A stretch of 64,000 nucleotides of DNA from the NCBI GenBank assembly GCA_038235165.1, contig JBBSUG010000009.1, forward strand, positions 1-64,000. The letters are read 5' to 3'. This document shows positions 33,858 through 41,603 of the stretch, piece after piece. Source of the DNA: GCA-002050365 sp038235165. GTDB taxonomy: Bacteria; Acidobacteriota; Blastocatellia; Pyrinomonadales; Pyrinomonadaceae. The translations under genes were made by a program, and so were the position numbers. Each line of letters begins with the position of its first letter. Within the stretch, counting starts at the first letter, position 1. The notes below the pieces were generated by a model, which did no database searches, was not told the origin of the DNA, and saw only the letters and a list, made by a program, of their open reading frames with translations.

Positions 33858-34889
33858 ATGAGAATTTTAATCATCGGCGGAACAAAATTTCTCGGTCGTC
33901 ATTTAACTGACGCGGCACTCGCCGCCGGTCACGATGTAACGCTGTTTAATCGCGGCAGAAATTATGCCGATGAGAAAATTGCCGGTGTTGCACAGATTCA
34001 CGGTGACAGAAACAGTAATTTAGAAAAACTGAGCAGCGGAGAGTGGGACGCGGTTGTTGACACATGCGGTTATTTGCCGCAAACCGTGAAAAAATCGGCG
34101 GAATTCTTAAAGGATAAAGTTAATCAATACGTTTTTATTTCGAGCGGTTCGGTTTACGCCGACACAATTGAACCCGATTACGACGAAATGACGGCGACGG
34201 CAGAACTTTCCGCCGAACAACAAAAATCTGTCGAACAAATTAACCCGAACAGTGAATTGAACGGTCAAACGCTCGGCGAAAATTACGGCGCGTTGAAGGT
34301 TCTGTGCGAAAAAGCGGTTGAAACGGCAATGCCGAACCGCGTTTTGAGCGTTCGCGCCGGAATGATCGTCGGCGCATTCGACTGGACTGATCGTTTTGCT
34401 TACTGGGTGATGCGTATTTCAAACGGCGGCGAAATTCTCGCGCCCGGAACGCCCGGAAATTACGTGCAGTTGATTGATGCGCGTGATTTATCCGACTGGA
34501 TTTTCAAAATGATCGCCTAAAACGCGAACGGAATTTTCAATGTGACGGGCAAATCGCTTGATTTAACTTTCGGAAAAATGCTTGAAACGATCAAAGAGGA
34601 GACCGGCAGCGATGCGGAATTTGTTTGGGCGAGTGAAAAATTGTTGAAAGAAAACAACATTGCGCCGTGGAGCGAAATGCCGTTTTATCTGCCCGAATCC
34701 GACTTGAATCTGCGAAACTTTCTGACGATGAATGTTGATAAATCATTGGCGAAAGGCTTGAAAATTCGCCCGCTGTCCGGCACCATCAGGGAAGTATTAA
34801 ATTGGCGCAAAACGCAGGATTTCGAAATGAAAGCCGGAATTTCCGGCGAACGGGAAAAGCAGTTACTAGAGAAGATGTCGTCAAACTGA
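33858..34889 (+). pseudogene. NAD-dependent epimerase/dehydratase, split by an in-frame stop
   Basis: One frame encodes the two halves of a short-chain extended-type epimerase. The N-terminal half (33858-34520) has the Rossmann loop MRILIIGGTKFLGRHLTDAA and the segment YVFISSGSVYAD. The C-terminal half (34521-34889) continues in the same frame with NANGIFNVTGKSLDLTFGKM...FYLPESDLNLRNF. They are separated only by TAA at 34518-34520, where homologues would have a coding triplet (ocre from GAA, CAA or AAA by a single change). A real mutation, sequencing error or readthrough are all possible. The active-site YxxxK is seen in GENYGALKVLCEK. Confidence 0.75.
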
Positions 34890-35123
34890 CAGTTTTTCCT
34901 GCCTGTCAAAAAAATCTTCCGGCAGCGGCTCGCCATAAGTTCGTTCGTAAAGCTGTTCTTTAAATTCTCGTTCGGAAAGATTTGCAGGCAGCGAGGCGAT
35001 GATAATTTTGCGGGCAGTGGCAAACATTCCAAACACGGCTTTAGCTCGTTCCGGCGGCTCTTTTTGCAGCCACAGAGCATTTTGCATATCGGCAATTTCT
35101 TCGGTCGTATCTTTCAGCATCAT
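34881..35123 (-). CDS. Small protein paired with a nucleotidyltransferase-like gene
   Basis: 80 residues, mainly helical and charged (MMLKDTTEEIADMQNALWLQ...PPERAKAVFGMFATARKIII...LSEREFKEQLYERTYGEPLPEDFF). No recognised domain. Its ATG follows the stop of the nucleotidyltransferase gene with only a 1-bp gap, and its end overlaps the convergent epimerase by 9 bp. The tight pairing with a nucleotidyltransferase-like partner suggests a toxin-antitoxin-like arrangement, but this is inference. Confidence 0.55.
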   Translation of the reverse strand: MMLKDTTEEIADMQNALWLQKEPPERAKAVFGMFATARKIIIASLPANLSEREFKEQLYERTYGEPLPEDFFDRQEKLSV

Positions 35124-35124
35124 T

Positions 35125-35682
35125 TTACTTTAACATTTCCAGACATTCTTTTAACAAATCTTCAATCTTCAATGTTTTCGCCCAAGTTCGCACATAATTT
35201 TCATCATAATCACTTCGCAACATATTGGCGACATCGCGCATCTGCATTTCTGATCTCGTATCTTTCGCCCAATTTAGTTTCGATAAAATCAAATCTTCTT
35301 TGCCGATTGTCCAGATGTTGAAGTCTCCGAACTTAATTTTTTTTCTGTTGCTGAATGCCGTTTTTTGAAATTCAGTTTCTTTGCGGACGACGCAATCTAT
35401 TTTTACAACTGTTTCCTGATGAAGCAGATTAAACATAAATTTTCGGTCAATCGCATCACGCACCCGTCCGTGCGGAACATAATAATCGGGTTCAAACTCT
35501 GCAATTATCGCCTCCGCATCGGTTCTGGAAACCTCAATCACAATATCAATATCTCTCGTCATCCGCCCGACGGCATAATGCAGCATCGCCATCGAACCGG
35601 TCAGCATATATTTGATGCCGAGCCGTTCAAACCGCGCCGTGCAATCTTTCAAAATCATTTCCTGATCGTCAAGCAAACTCAT
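35125..35682 (-). CDS. Nucleotidyltransferase-like protein (DUF6036/AbiEii-related)
   Basis: 185 residues. The active-site pattern GSMAMLHYAVGRMTRDIDIVIEV (G-S/x-D-x-D) fits the minimal nucleotidyltransferase fold, with an additional acidic residue in VVKIDCVV. Similar proteins occur as stand-alone partners of small helical proteins and in AbiE-type systems. The protein directly downstream is 80 residues. The catalysed reaction is unknown; nucleotide transfer to tRNA or protein is a family possibility. Confidence 0.65.
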   Translation of the reverse strand: MSLLDDQEMILKDCTARFERLGIKYMLTGSMAMLHYAVGRMTRDIDIVIEVSRTDAEAIIAEFEPDYYVPHGRVRDAIDRKFMFNLLHQETVVKIDCVVRKETEFQKTAFSNRKKIKFGDFNIWTIGKEDLILSKLNWAKDTRSEMQMRDVANMLRSDYDENYVRTWAKTLKIEDLLKECLEMLK

Positions 35683-35777
35683 TTATAATCAACTCCCGAC
35701 AATATGATATACCAAAAAAGAAAAAAAATTGGACAAACTGCCTGAATAGTGACAAAACTTTGATCTAATAAAAATTT

Positions 35778-36302
35778 ATGCAAAAAATCTTAATCATCGG
35801 TTCGGGCGGCGCAGGCAAATCTACTTTCGCCCGCAGATTGGGCGCGATTACCGGCATTGAAGTGATTCATCTCGACAAACTTTACTGGCAGCCGAATTGG
35901 ATACAGCCGCCGAAAGACGAATGGCGGAAAACGGTCGAAGCCAATTTGAAAAAAGAATCGTGGATTATGGACGGAAATTTCGGCGGCACGATTGATTTGA
36001 GATTAACAGCTTGCGACACGGCAATTTTGCTTGATCTGCCGCGCACCGTCTGCCTGTACCGCGTTTTGAAACGACGTTTGACGTATCGCGGCACAAATCG
36101 CCCGGATATGTCGGAAGGGTGTCACGAAAAAGTTGATTCTGAGTTTTTACAGTGGATTTGGAATTATCCGAAAAAGAATAAGCCGCTAATGATGGAAAAA
36201 CTGAAGCAATTCGAGAATGAAAAAACGATTGTGCAATTAAAATTTAAACGGGAAGTAGAAAACTTTTTGGTGAATTGCTCTCAAACATCTGTGTTAGAAT
36301 AA
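35778..36302 (+). CDS. P-loop kinase of the FlaR/'DNA topology modulation' group
   Basis: 174 residues of adenylate-kinase-like fold. Walker A is GSGGAGKSTFARRLGA, a motif with Asp-Lys-Leu-Tyr-Trp (HLDKLYWQPNW) is typical of the FlaR subgroup, and the LID region reads KRRLTYRGTNRPDMSEGCHEKVD. Annotation as topology modulation protein is historical. A nucleotide or small-molecule kinase is more likely. Reaction unassigned. Confidence 0.85.
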   Translation: MQKILIIGSGGAGKSTFARRLGAITGIEVIHLDKLYWQPNWIQPPKDEWRKTVEANLKKESWIMDGNFGGTIDLRLTACDTAILLDLPRTVCLYRVLKRRLTYRGTNRPDMSEGCHEKVDSEFLQWIWNYPKKNKPLMMEKLKQFENEKTIVQLKFKREVENFLVNCSQTSVLE

Positions 36303-36378
36303 CGACGGGAAAAATTCTCTAGCGATCTCAAATTTATCAGCGGTTAAAAGTATCTGAAACCGACAGTTTAACAAAAAT

Positions 36379-36594
36379 ATGTTCTTCGTCATCGGCACAA
36401 AATTTATCACCTGGGGTTCGGAAAAAACGAACGAAATGATTCGCTGTTCGCAGTGTGGAACGCTGACACAGTTCACCGAAAAAACCGGAATGCGGTTCAT
36501 TACGCTGTTTTTCGTCGTGCCGACCATTCCGATCAGCGGCAAAACCAAAATCATTGAATGTCCGAACTGCAAGGCGCGGTTTCAAACCGAATAA
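36379..36594 (+). CDS. Small zinc-ribbon protein
   Basis: 71 residues with two CxxC pairs, MIRCSQCGTLTQF and IIECPNCKARFQ, that can bind one zinc ion, separated by a hydrophobic segment (ITLFFVVPTIPIS). Zinc-ribbon proteins of this size bind nucleic acid or protein, but no partner is known. A 27-bp gap separates it from the membrane protein gene downstream. Confidence 0.7.
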   Translation: MFFVIGTKFITWGSEKTNEMIRCSQCGTLTQFTEKTGMRFITLFFVVPTIPISGKTKIIECPNCKARFQTE

Positions 36595-36621
36595 AAATTA
36601 ATAATTGGGGAAAACCAAAAT

Positions 36622-36861
36622 ATGGAAAAATGGGTGCGCGGATTGTCGAAAACAACCGCTTTGATTATGGGAATTGCCGGAGTAGTGGCGGTTATCGTCT
36701 TCTACTTTGCGGCTTCCAACCTTTTGCACGGTTTTATCGAACTCATTCTGGCGTGCGCTCTGCTCGGCGGCATCGTCGGATTTTCTATTTTGATGCTTTT
36801 TAAGGGAATCACCGGCTATACTCCACAACAGAGAAAAGAGATGAAACAAAAAGCGGATTAG
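36622..36861 (+). CDS. Small two-span membrane protein
   Basis: 79 residues with two hydrophobic stretches (about 10-30, TALIMGIAGVVAVIVFYFAAS, and 38-60, IELILACALLGGIVGFSILML). The C-terminal tail is positively charged (YTPQQRKEMKQKAD). GGGGAAAACC lies 8-11 bases before the ATG. Unknown family; probably cotranscribed with the zinc-ribbon gene. Confidence 0.6.
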   Translation: MEKWVRGLSKTTALIMGIAGVVAVIVFYFAASNLLHGFIELILACALLGGIVGFSILMLFKGITGYTPQQRKEMKQKAD

Positions 36862-36926
36862 AAACACGGGAAAGTTTAATAAAATGCCTGATCTGCAAGA
36901 TAGTTTTAGTTTAAAACGGTTGGGTT

Positions 36927-36941
36927 GACGTGAGGCGAAAC
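36927..36941. repeat. 15-bp motif also found at 38807 and 38873
   Basis: GACGTGAGGCGAAAC occurs here, as GACGTGGGGCGAAAC at 38807-38821, and inverted at 38873-38888 with one extra G. The copies bracket the effector-like gene pair. Confidence 0.5.
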
Positions 36942-37028
36942 TCTCCGTACACAAATTTCAGTTTAACAAAGTAAGTTCTAAAGAAATTTTTTTTTGCTCT
37001 CATGTCCATTGATTTATCAGCCCGCTGC

Positions 37029-37328
37029 TTAATCTTGTTTATTCTTTCTAAACCAGTGCTGCTCTAACTGCCAACCTACGATTGCGCCGATAATTCCGAT
37101 TACTGCCATAAATAATCTGAAACGAAGAAATGAATTCCAATCTCGACTAAAACCGAGCAAAACGCTTTGCCACGTTATCACTTGGTCGGATGATTGCAAG
37201 TCGCCGATTAAAGTAAAGAAAACCTCGCTGGCGTACCAGACCAGATTGGACTGAACTGCAATTCGCAAAAGCCAATACGAAAATGAATGCGGTTTGTTTT
37301 CCGGCTGTTATTCAATTTGTTGTTCCAT
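37029..37328 (-). pseudogene. Membrane protein remnant with in-frame stop near its start
   Basis: An ATG at 37328 gives MEQQIE, then TAA (37308-37310), and the same frame continues QPENKPHSFSYWLLRIAVQSNLVWYAS through two hydrophobic stretches to a stop at 37029. A TTG at 37268 could also restart translation and give about 79 residues. The C-terminal part has a membrane span (FMAVIGIIGAIVGWQLEQHW). Unknown family. The in-frame stop resembles that in the epimerase at 34518, so degeneration or a sequencing fault should be considered. Confidence 0.5.
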
Positions 37329-37338
37329 TTTCTTCGAT

Positions 37339-37497
37339 CTACTGCGGTAACCAAAACAGCTTATCAGGATTTAATTTTTCCGGCTTCAGTCCGGCTTCAG
37401 TAAGGTATCCATCAAACTCCGATTCGGACGAATTCGTCCCTTGCCATTTCATCTGACTTTTGATGGATATTTCTCTTGGGAATTCATCATCCGCCAC
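37339..37497 (-). CDS. Possible 52-residue protein (GTG start)
   Basis: A frame starting at GTG 37497 reads MADDEFPREISIKSQMKWQG and ends EKLNPDKLFWLPQ. It has a sensible composition and sits between two minus-strand genes. There is no clear ribosome site, and the start is uncertain. Unknown; it could be the tail of an eroded gene. A tandem duplication, CCGGCTTCAGT twice, lies inside. Confidence 0.35.
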   Translation of the reverse strand: MADDEFPREISIKSQMKWQGTNSSESEFDGYLTEAGLKPEKLNPDKLFWLPQ

Positions 37498-37627
37498 ATA
37501 TCATACGGATTGCTCTGCCGATAAACATTTACTTTTTTGAAGGAGAACTGTTTCTCCCTTACGTCTAGTGATTAGTTCAATGTGTTGCGAATACAAAAAA
37601 CAACAAAATCTTTGCTTTCTTTGTCCT

Positions 37628-38188
37628 CTATGGTTGTGATTCAGTCCACACATATTTTTTGCCGTTCCACCTGATTGTTCCGTCGGCACCTTCCGTAATT
37701 AGATATAAGCTATCTTTTCCTCCTTTCTTTTTCTGAATTCTCATCGCTTCTCCGGTTTCATTAAGACGACTTTTCTCAAAAACCAATGCGCTATTGCGCC
37801 CCAATAACAAAACTGATGATTTTTGAGCAACTTGCCAACCTTTGTTTTTACCGTGAATAATAAATAGAGCCAAGATGTCCGTGTCCACATCTTTGCCGAA
37901 AGCGTAAGGATATTCGACAGTAACCGCATTTTCAATGTTTTTGACCGTATCTGACAACTTGACGACGACCGCCACATCCTCAATCTTGTCGCCGTCGAAA
38001 TCACCGGTTAATTTGTAAGGTGTGGCTTTGGTTTCCACTTCCAAAGTGTTTTTCGACATCACTTTGACCAAACATTCGACGCTCGTCGCCGTCTGAGCCG
38101 ACGCACAAAGCGGCAGACAAAACAGCAAGGCAGAAAAAAATACGCAGCATAATAACTGCCTGCTTCGTCCAATAATCTGAATAGTCAT
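37628..38188 (-). CDS. Exported protein, candidate immunity partner of the M23-like protein
   Basis: An N-terminal Sec signal (about 32 residues, CVFFSALLFCLPLCASAQ) is followed by a beta-rich domain with GDFDGDKIEDVAVV (calcium-site-like DxDxDxxxD) and TDILALFIIHGKNKGWQV. 186 residues; no named family. It begins one base after the stop of the cytoplasmic M23-like gene. A periplasmic partner placed directly after a leaderless peptidoglycan hydrolase is the usual layout of effector-immunity pairs. That role is inferred from position and signal only. Alternatively an independent exported protein. Confidence 0.55.
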   Translation of the reverse strand: MTIQIIGRSRQLLCCVFFSALLFCLPLCASAQTATSVECLVKVMSKNTLEVETKATPYKLTGDFDGDKIEDVAVVVKLSDTVKNIENAVTVEYPYAFGKDVDTDILALFIIHGKNKGWQVAQKSSVLLLGRNSALVFEKSRLNETGEAMRIQKKKGGKDSLYLITEGADGTIRWNGKKYVWTESQP

Positions 38189-38189
38189 A

Positions 38190-38714
38190 TTATTTCACTA
38201 TTTCTTTGAGCAAACGGTCAAGCAGTTCAGTTGGATTCATCAAATCCTTTCGTCTTTGATACTTACCGTTTTTCAATACGCCGGAGTTATAATAAACCAC
38301 CTTTCCGCTTCGGTCGGTCAGATTTCCGCTTCCCGAACCGTCGTACAACTCGAAATGAAGCATCGGGCTTAGTTTATGAACTGCCCATCCGACTTTGGCG
38401 ATTACGTCTCCGGCTTTTACCTCAGGCTTGTTTTTTAACTTTTTGAGTTCTTCGGGTATTTTAACGACTTCGCCATATCGAATGACACCGATTCCTTCGT
38501 GAAAAACTGAAATCGCTTCGGTCGTTCCGGCAAATCCCGGTCCGCTTATTTCAACCACAACGCCGTCAGTTACCGCAATGACATCCGATTCAAGCGGGGC
38601 ATACAAATCACAGGCGGCGTGATCTCGCGCTCCGCCGCCGCGCCGATAGTTGAACTGCGCCTGTCCTTCTTTGTAATTGCCGTTATACTTGGGAGCGGGA
38701 AAATAAAGTTCCAT
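38190..38714 (-). CDS. M23-like metallopeptidase without signal peptide
   Basis: 174 residues of LytM-like fold. Metal ligands are visible as H32 and D36 in DHAACDLYAP, and the last His in MLHFELYDG. The two catalytic histidines of classical M23 enzymes are changed: YGH is replaced by YGE (VIRYGEVV) and the HxH first His by Met. This pattern (HAACDLYAP, RYGE, MLHFELY) looks like a distinct subfamily seen in secreted effector contexts. No Sec signal or anchor is present, so it cannot reach peptidoglycan alone. The exported gene follows immediately. Confidence 0.72.
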   Translation of the reverse strand: MELYFPAPKYNGNYKEGQAQFNYRRGGGARDHAACDLYAPLESDVIAVTDGVVVEISGPGFAGTTEAISVFHEGIGVIRYGEVVKIPEELKKLKNKPEVKAGDVIAKVGWAVHKLSPMLHFELYDGSGSGNLTDRSGKVVYYNSGVLKNGKYQRRKDLMNPTELLDRLLKEIVK

Positions 38715-38806
38715 GATTAGACTTCCTCCAATTTTTATTTGTAATCTTTAAATCAAACAATCAAAGCTCGTTCGTATATGACAGACAGCACCGAACCGAT
38801 TGAGAG

Positions 38807-38888
38807 GACGTGGGGCGAAACCGCCACCAAGCCCGCTGAAAGTAATTAAAGGAAGCTGATAACAAAGTCGCTGTTTCGCCCTCACGTC
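38807..38888. repeat. Inverted repeat with GACGTG..GGCGAAAC arms
   Basis: The arms at 38807-38821 and 38873-38888 form an inverted pair with a 51-bp loop. The same motif is at 36927. It lies in the 213-bp gap between the M23-like and membrane protein genes. Confidence 0.5.
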
Positions 38889-38927
38889 CCTTAATTTGTT
38901 CGACTTGTTTAAGTTTTGATAGTTTTA

Positions 38928-39590
38928 TTATGTCAGATTTTCTTTTCTTGCTTTGTAAGTTAACAGCAAGCCTTCGATTATTAATGAGGCGGTTACAAAG
39001 ATAAGTATTTCTCTTGAAAAAACTTCTCGGTCGCCAACCCAAGAATCATCGCCTCTGCTAAGCCCCCAAATTATGATTATAACTGTCGAAATAACTCCAG
39101 ATAACAATTTTGATATTCCGTAAAGAAAGTTTGATTCACAAAGATAAGTCAGCACTTGCAGAATAAAAAAACCACTAAGAACGGCGTAGAGTCCAAAGTC
39201 TAAGTTGGAATTTCCCCAAGTGCCGCCTGCTGATTTGAGAGCTTCCAAACCGAACAATAAGAATATTAGATTAAACAAATATGAAAATCCGGCGGCAAAC
39301 TGTTTTCCCTTGATATTGCCTATGACAAAAATTGTCGTCAGCAGCAATAGCATCGGGCAAAGTAATTGTAAGCGAACTCCAATTAGATGAAAATTTTTAT
39401 AAAGCCAGAAATAATGATACGGGAGAAAAAAAATTACAAACGCAATTATCCAACTAATTGAGAAAATCAAAATATTCTTTCTTTTAATACCAAAAAAACT
39501 CCAGGCAATTGTTGTTATTAAGCTGACTACAGCACTCACAAAAACTGCATAAACTAATAGTGAATACTGGTTTTCTAAAAGAATTTGCAT
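38928..39590 (-). CDS. Polytopic membrane protein, unknown
   Basis: 220 residues with about six or seven membrane spans (for example residues 12-32, LVYAVFVSAVVSLITTIAW; 42-60; 75-95; 105-122; 133-151; 160-178). No charge pattern or motif of a known transporter. AT-rich compared with the neighbours, hinting at acquired DNA. It lies between the M23-like gene and the DUF6402-like gene on the same strand, and may be part of the same accessory block. Confidence 0.55.
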   Translation of the reverse strand: MQILLENQYSLLVYAVFVSAVVSLITTIAWSFFGIKRKNILIFSISWIIAFVIFFLPYHYFWLYKNFHLIGVRLQLLCPMLLLLTTIFVIGNIKGKQFAAGFSYLFNLIFLLFGLEALKSAGGTWGNSNLDFGLYAVLSGFFILQVLTYLCESNFLYGISKLLSGVISTVIIIIWGLSRGDDSWVGDREVFSREILIFVTASLIIEGLLLTYKARKENLT

Positions 39591-39653
39591 AATGTTTTCT
39601 CCAACGGGAAATCTGAAGATAATTCTGTGACGATCTGTTTTTGGAAATCATTC

Positions 39654-40895
39654 TTACTGAGATGGAACGATAAAAGTATCCGGCGGAGTAATTTTTATTA
39701 CTTTGATGTCGGAATATACCAAAAAATCACCGCCTTTTTTGTTAGCTGTTCGCCAGTTATTAAAGGAACTGTTGTGAATATAGCCGACATCTTTTCCCCA
39801 ATCTCCTAAGGGTTGGTCGTAACAAAGGCAAGCCAAGTAAAGTGTTCCGTCATTGATATAATCGTAACTGTCTTTAGCGTAAATTCCGATTTCTTCAACT
39901 GTAACCTCAAGTCCTTTTTGCGTATAGCTTGCTTCACCCTTAATTGCTACATGAAAGCTAAAATTTGCAATTGCCGCAGTTAAACCATCATAATACGAAA
40001 ATATTTTAACTTCTCGACTTTGAATATGAACACCTTCAATTTCTATAACATTTGATGAGGTCAAATCACCAAATTTGATTTTTCGGTCAGGTGCGTATTT
40101 CGCCTGTGCTGTGATTCCCGTTCGGGCAAGCATTGTACCAATCGCGGATTTTGCCGCCTCGTTTTTCCAAAGCCGTTCTTTTATTAGTTGATTATAAGTG
40201 TTATTAACTGCCGGTTTAGAATCAAATGATAGAATCCAATCCATCGTAACAACATTTAAAACAGGCGGTCCGAAATCTTTCGGCGTAGCCGCCATCGTCG
40301 CCGGACGTATCTTAGCGGGTCGGCGCAACCATTCTTCTAACAAAATCGCACCTTGTGTCCAGCCATTTTTACGCATTATTTGCGGTAACCAAGTAACATT
40401 AGGCTCTGTCTCTGCAACTTGTAATGCCGGAACAAGTCCTTGCCGACTAATCAGAACTTCGCGCCCCGTTCCCAATTCGCCGCCGCGATAAATGAAATCC
40501 TGTTGCCACAATATAAGTTCGTTTCGAGTTATTTCGTCGGGTGTGTATGAAGTTACGGCTTTGCCTTCAAACGGTTTGACCTGTTTAATCGAAACTTTTC
40601 TCTTTCCTCCCCCGGGATGCTCGCGTAAGTATTCAAGAAATAATTTAAAATTGAAATCTTCCGTTCTGACTTCCGTGTCGGTGCGTTTCGTCGGATCACT
40701 GTTCCCCAACCAATAGGTTTTTTTGAACTTCGGATAGCGTTCAATTAAAGCGTCAACAAAAAGACCTCGCTCGATAAGCGGCAATCCGGCTTCAAAAGCG
40801 ACTTGTGTTAAGGCACGACGACAAAAAGATTCAACAGTTTCTTCCGCTCGAATAACGATGCGGACTTGTGGAGGGATTTCAGGGATTTGCGGCAT
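39654..40895 (-). CDS. DUF6402-like protein
   Basis: 413 residues. The C-terminal region (LACLCYDQPLGDWGKDVGYI, NSSFNNWRTANKKGGDFLVYSDIKVIKI) resembles the 'NxxFRxWRxxxxKGGDFLVFSD' signature of DUF6402, a family commonly found near type VI secretion or polymorphic-toxin genes. A central segment (EGVHIQSREVKIFSYYDGLTAAIANFSFHVA) fits the same family. No signal peptide or membrane span. The role is unknown; its position upstream of an M23-like gene supports a delivery or effector-associated role. I am moderately sure of the family assignment. Confidence 0.55.
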   Translation of the reverse strand: MPQIPEIPPQVRIVIRAEETVESFCRRALTQVAFEAGLPLIERGLFVDALIERYPKFKKTYWLGNSDPTKRTDTEVRTEDFNFKLFLEYLREHPGGGKRKVSIKQVKPFEGKAVTSYTPDEITRNELILWQQDFIYRGGELGTGREVLISRQGLVPALQVAETEPNVTWLPQIMRKNGWTQGAILLEEWLRRPAKIRPATMAATPKDFGPPVLNVVTMDWILSFDSKPAVNNTYNQLIKERLWKNEAAKSAIGTMLARTGITAQAKYAPDRKIKFGDLTSSNVIEIEGVHIQSREVKIFSYYDGLTAAIANFSFHVAIKGEASYTQKGLEVTVEEIGIYAKDSYDYINDGTLYLACLCYDQPLGDWGKDVGYIHNSSFNNWRTANKKGGDFLVYSDIKVIKITPPDTFIVPSQ

Positions 40896-41134
40896 AAAGC
40901 ATAAATACTCCTAAATACGATAACTGACCGGTAACCAGTGGTAAAAGTCGAACAATTGAGTTCAACTGAATTTCGGTTTTGTTTTACCGAATCATTTATA
41001 TCTCACCTGATTTATGAAAGTCAACGAAAATTTGACTTTGCGATAAAATACGAGATAATTTGAAGTATCAAGTGTTTTATCCCCCAATAATTGATTTGCC
41101 GTGAAGCGTAAATCAACCACAAAATCGAATTTTT

Positions 41135-41566
41135 ATGAACTGGCAAAGCGGCGAATTTACGATCAGCACGGACGGAAATCTTTTGCAAATTGACGCGATT
41201 CACAAGTTTTTGTCCGAAGAATCTTACTGGGCGAAGGAACGCACGAAAGAGCAAACCGTCACGGCGATTGAAAATTCGCTGTCGTTCGGCGTGTATTTCG
41301 GCGGCAGTCAGATCGGGTTTGCGCGGGTCGTGACTGATTATGCGACGTTTGCTTATCTTGGCGATGTGTATATTTTAGAAGAGTTTCGCGGGCGCGGGTT
41401 GAGTAAATGGTTGCTGGAGGTCATAATAAGTCATCAGGATTTGCAGGGATTTCGGCGTTGGATTTTGGCGACGAAAGACGCGCATACACTTTACGAAAAA
41501 TTCGATTTTACGGCGTTAAAATTTCCCGACCGCTGGATGGAGAAAACGACACCGAATGCGTATTGA
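41135..41566 (+). CDS. GNAT family N-acetyltransferase
   Basis: 143 residues, one GNAT domain. The acetyl-CoA loop is EEFRGRGLSKWLLEVI (RGxGxxxxLL), followed by a Tyr-containing helix, TKDAHTLYEKFDFTAL. It resembles the stand-alone 'GNAT family' with N-terminal FTISTDGNLLQIDAIHKFLSEESYW, a group whose acceptor is unknown. It ends 37 bp before gpmI and may share its promoter. Confidence 0.85.
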   Translation: MNWQSGEFTISTDGNLLQIDAIHKFLSEESYWAKERTKEQTVTAIENSLSFGVYFGGSQIGFARVVTDYATFAYLGDVYILEEFRGRGLSKWLLEVIISHQDLQGFRRWILATKDAHTLYEKFDFTALKFPDRWMEKTTPNAY

Positions 41567-41603
41567 AAACTTTCAACCTTCTAAACTACAAATCGGAAAA
41601 TTT

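Noticed and set aside
38761..39042. 93-residue minus frame in the gap after the polytopic membrane protein gene
   Set aside because: Overlaps that gene in another frame and consists largely of inverted-repeat sequence.
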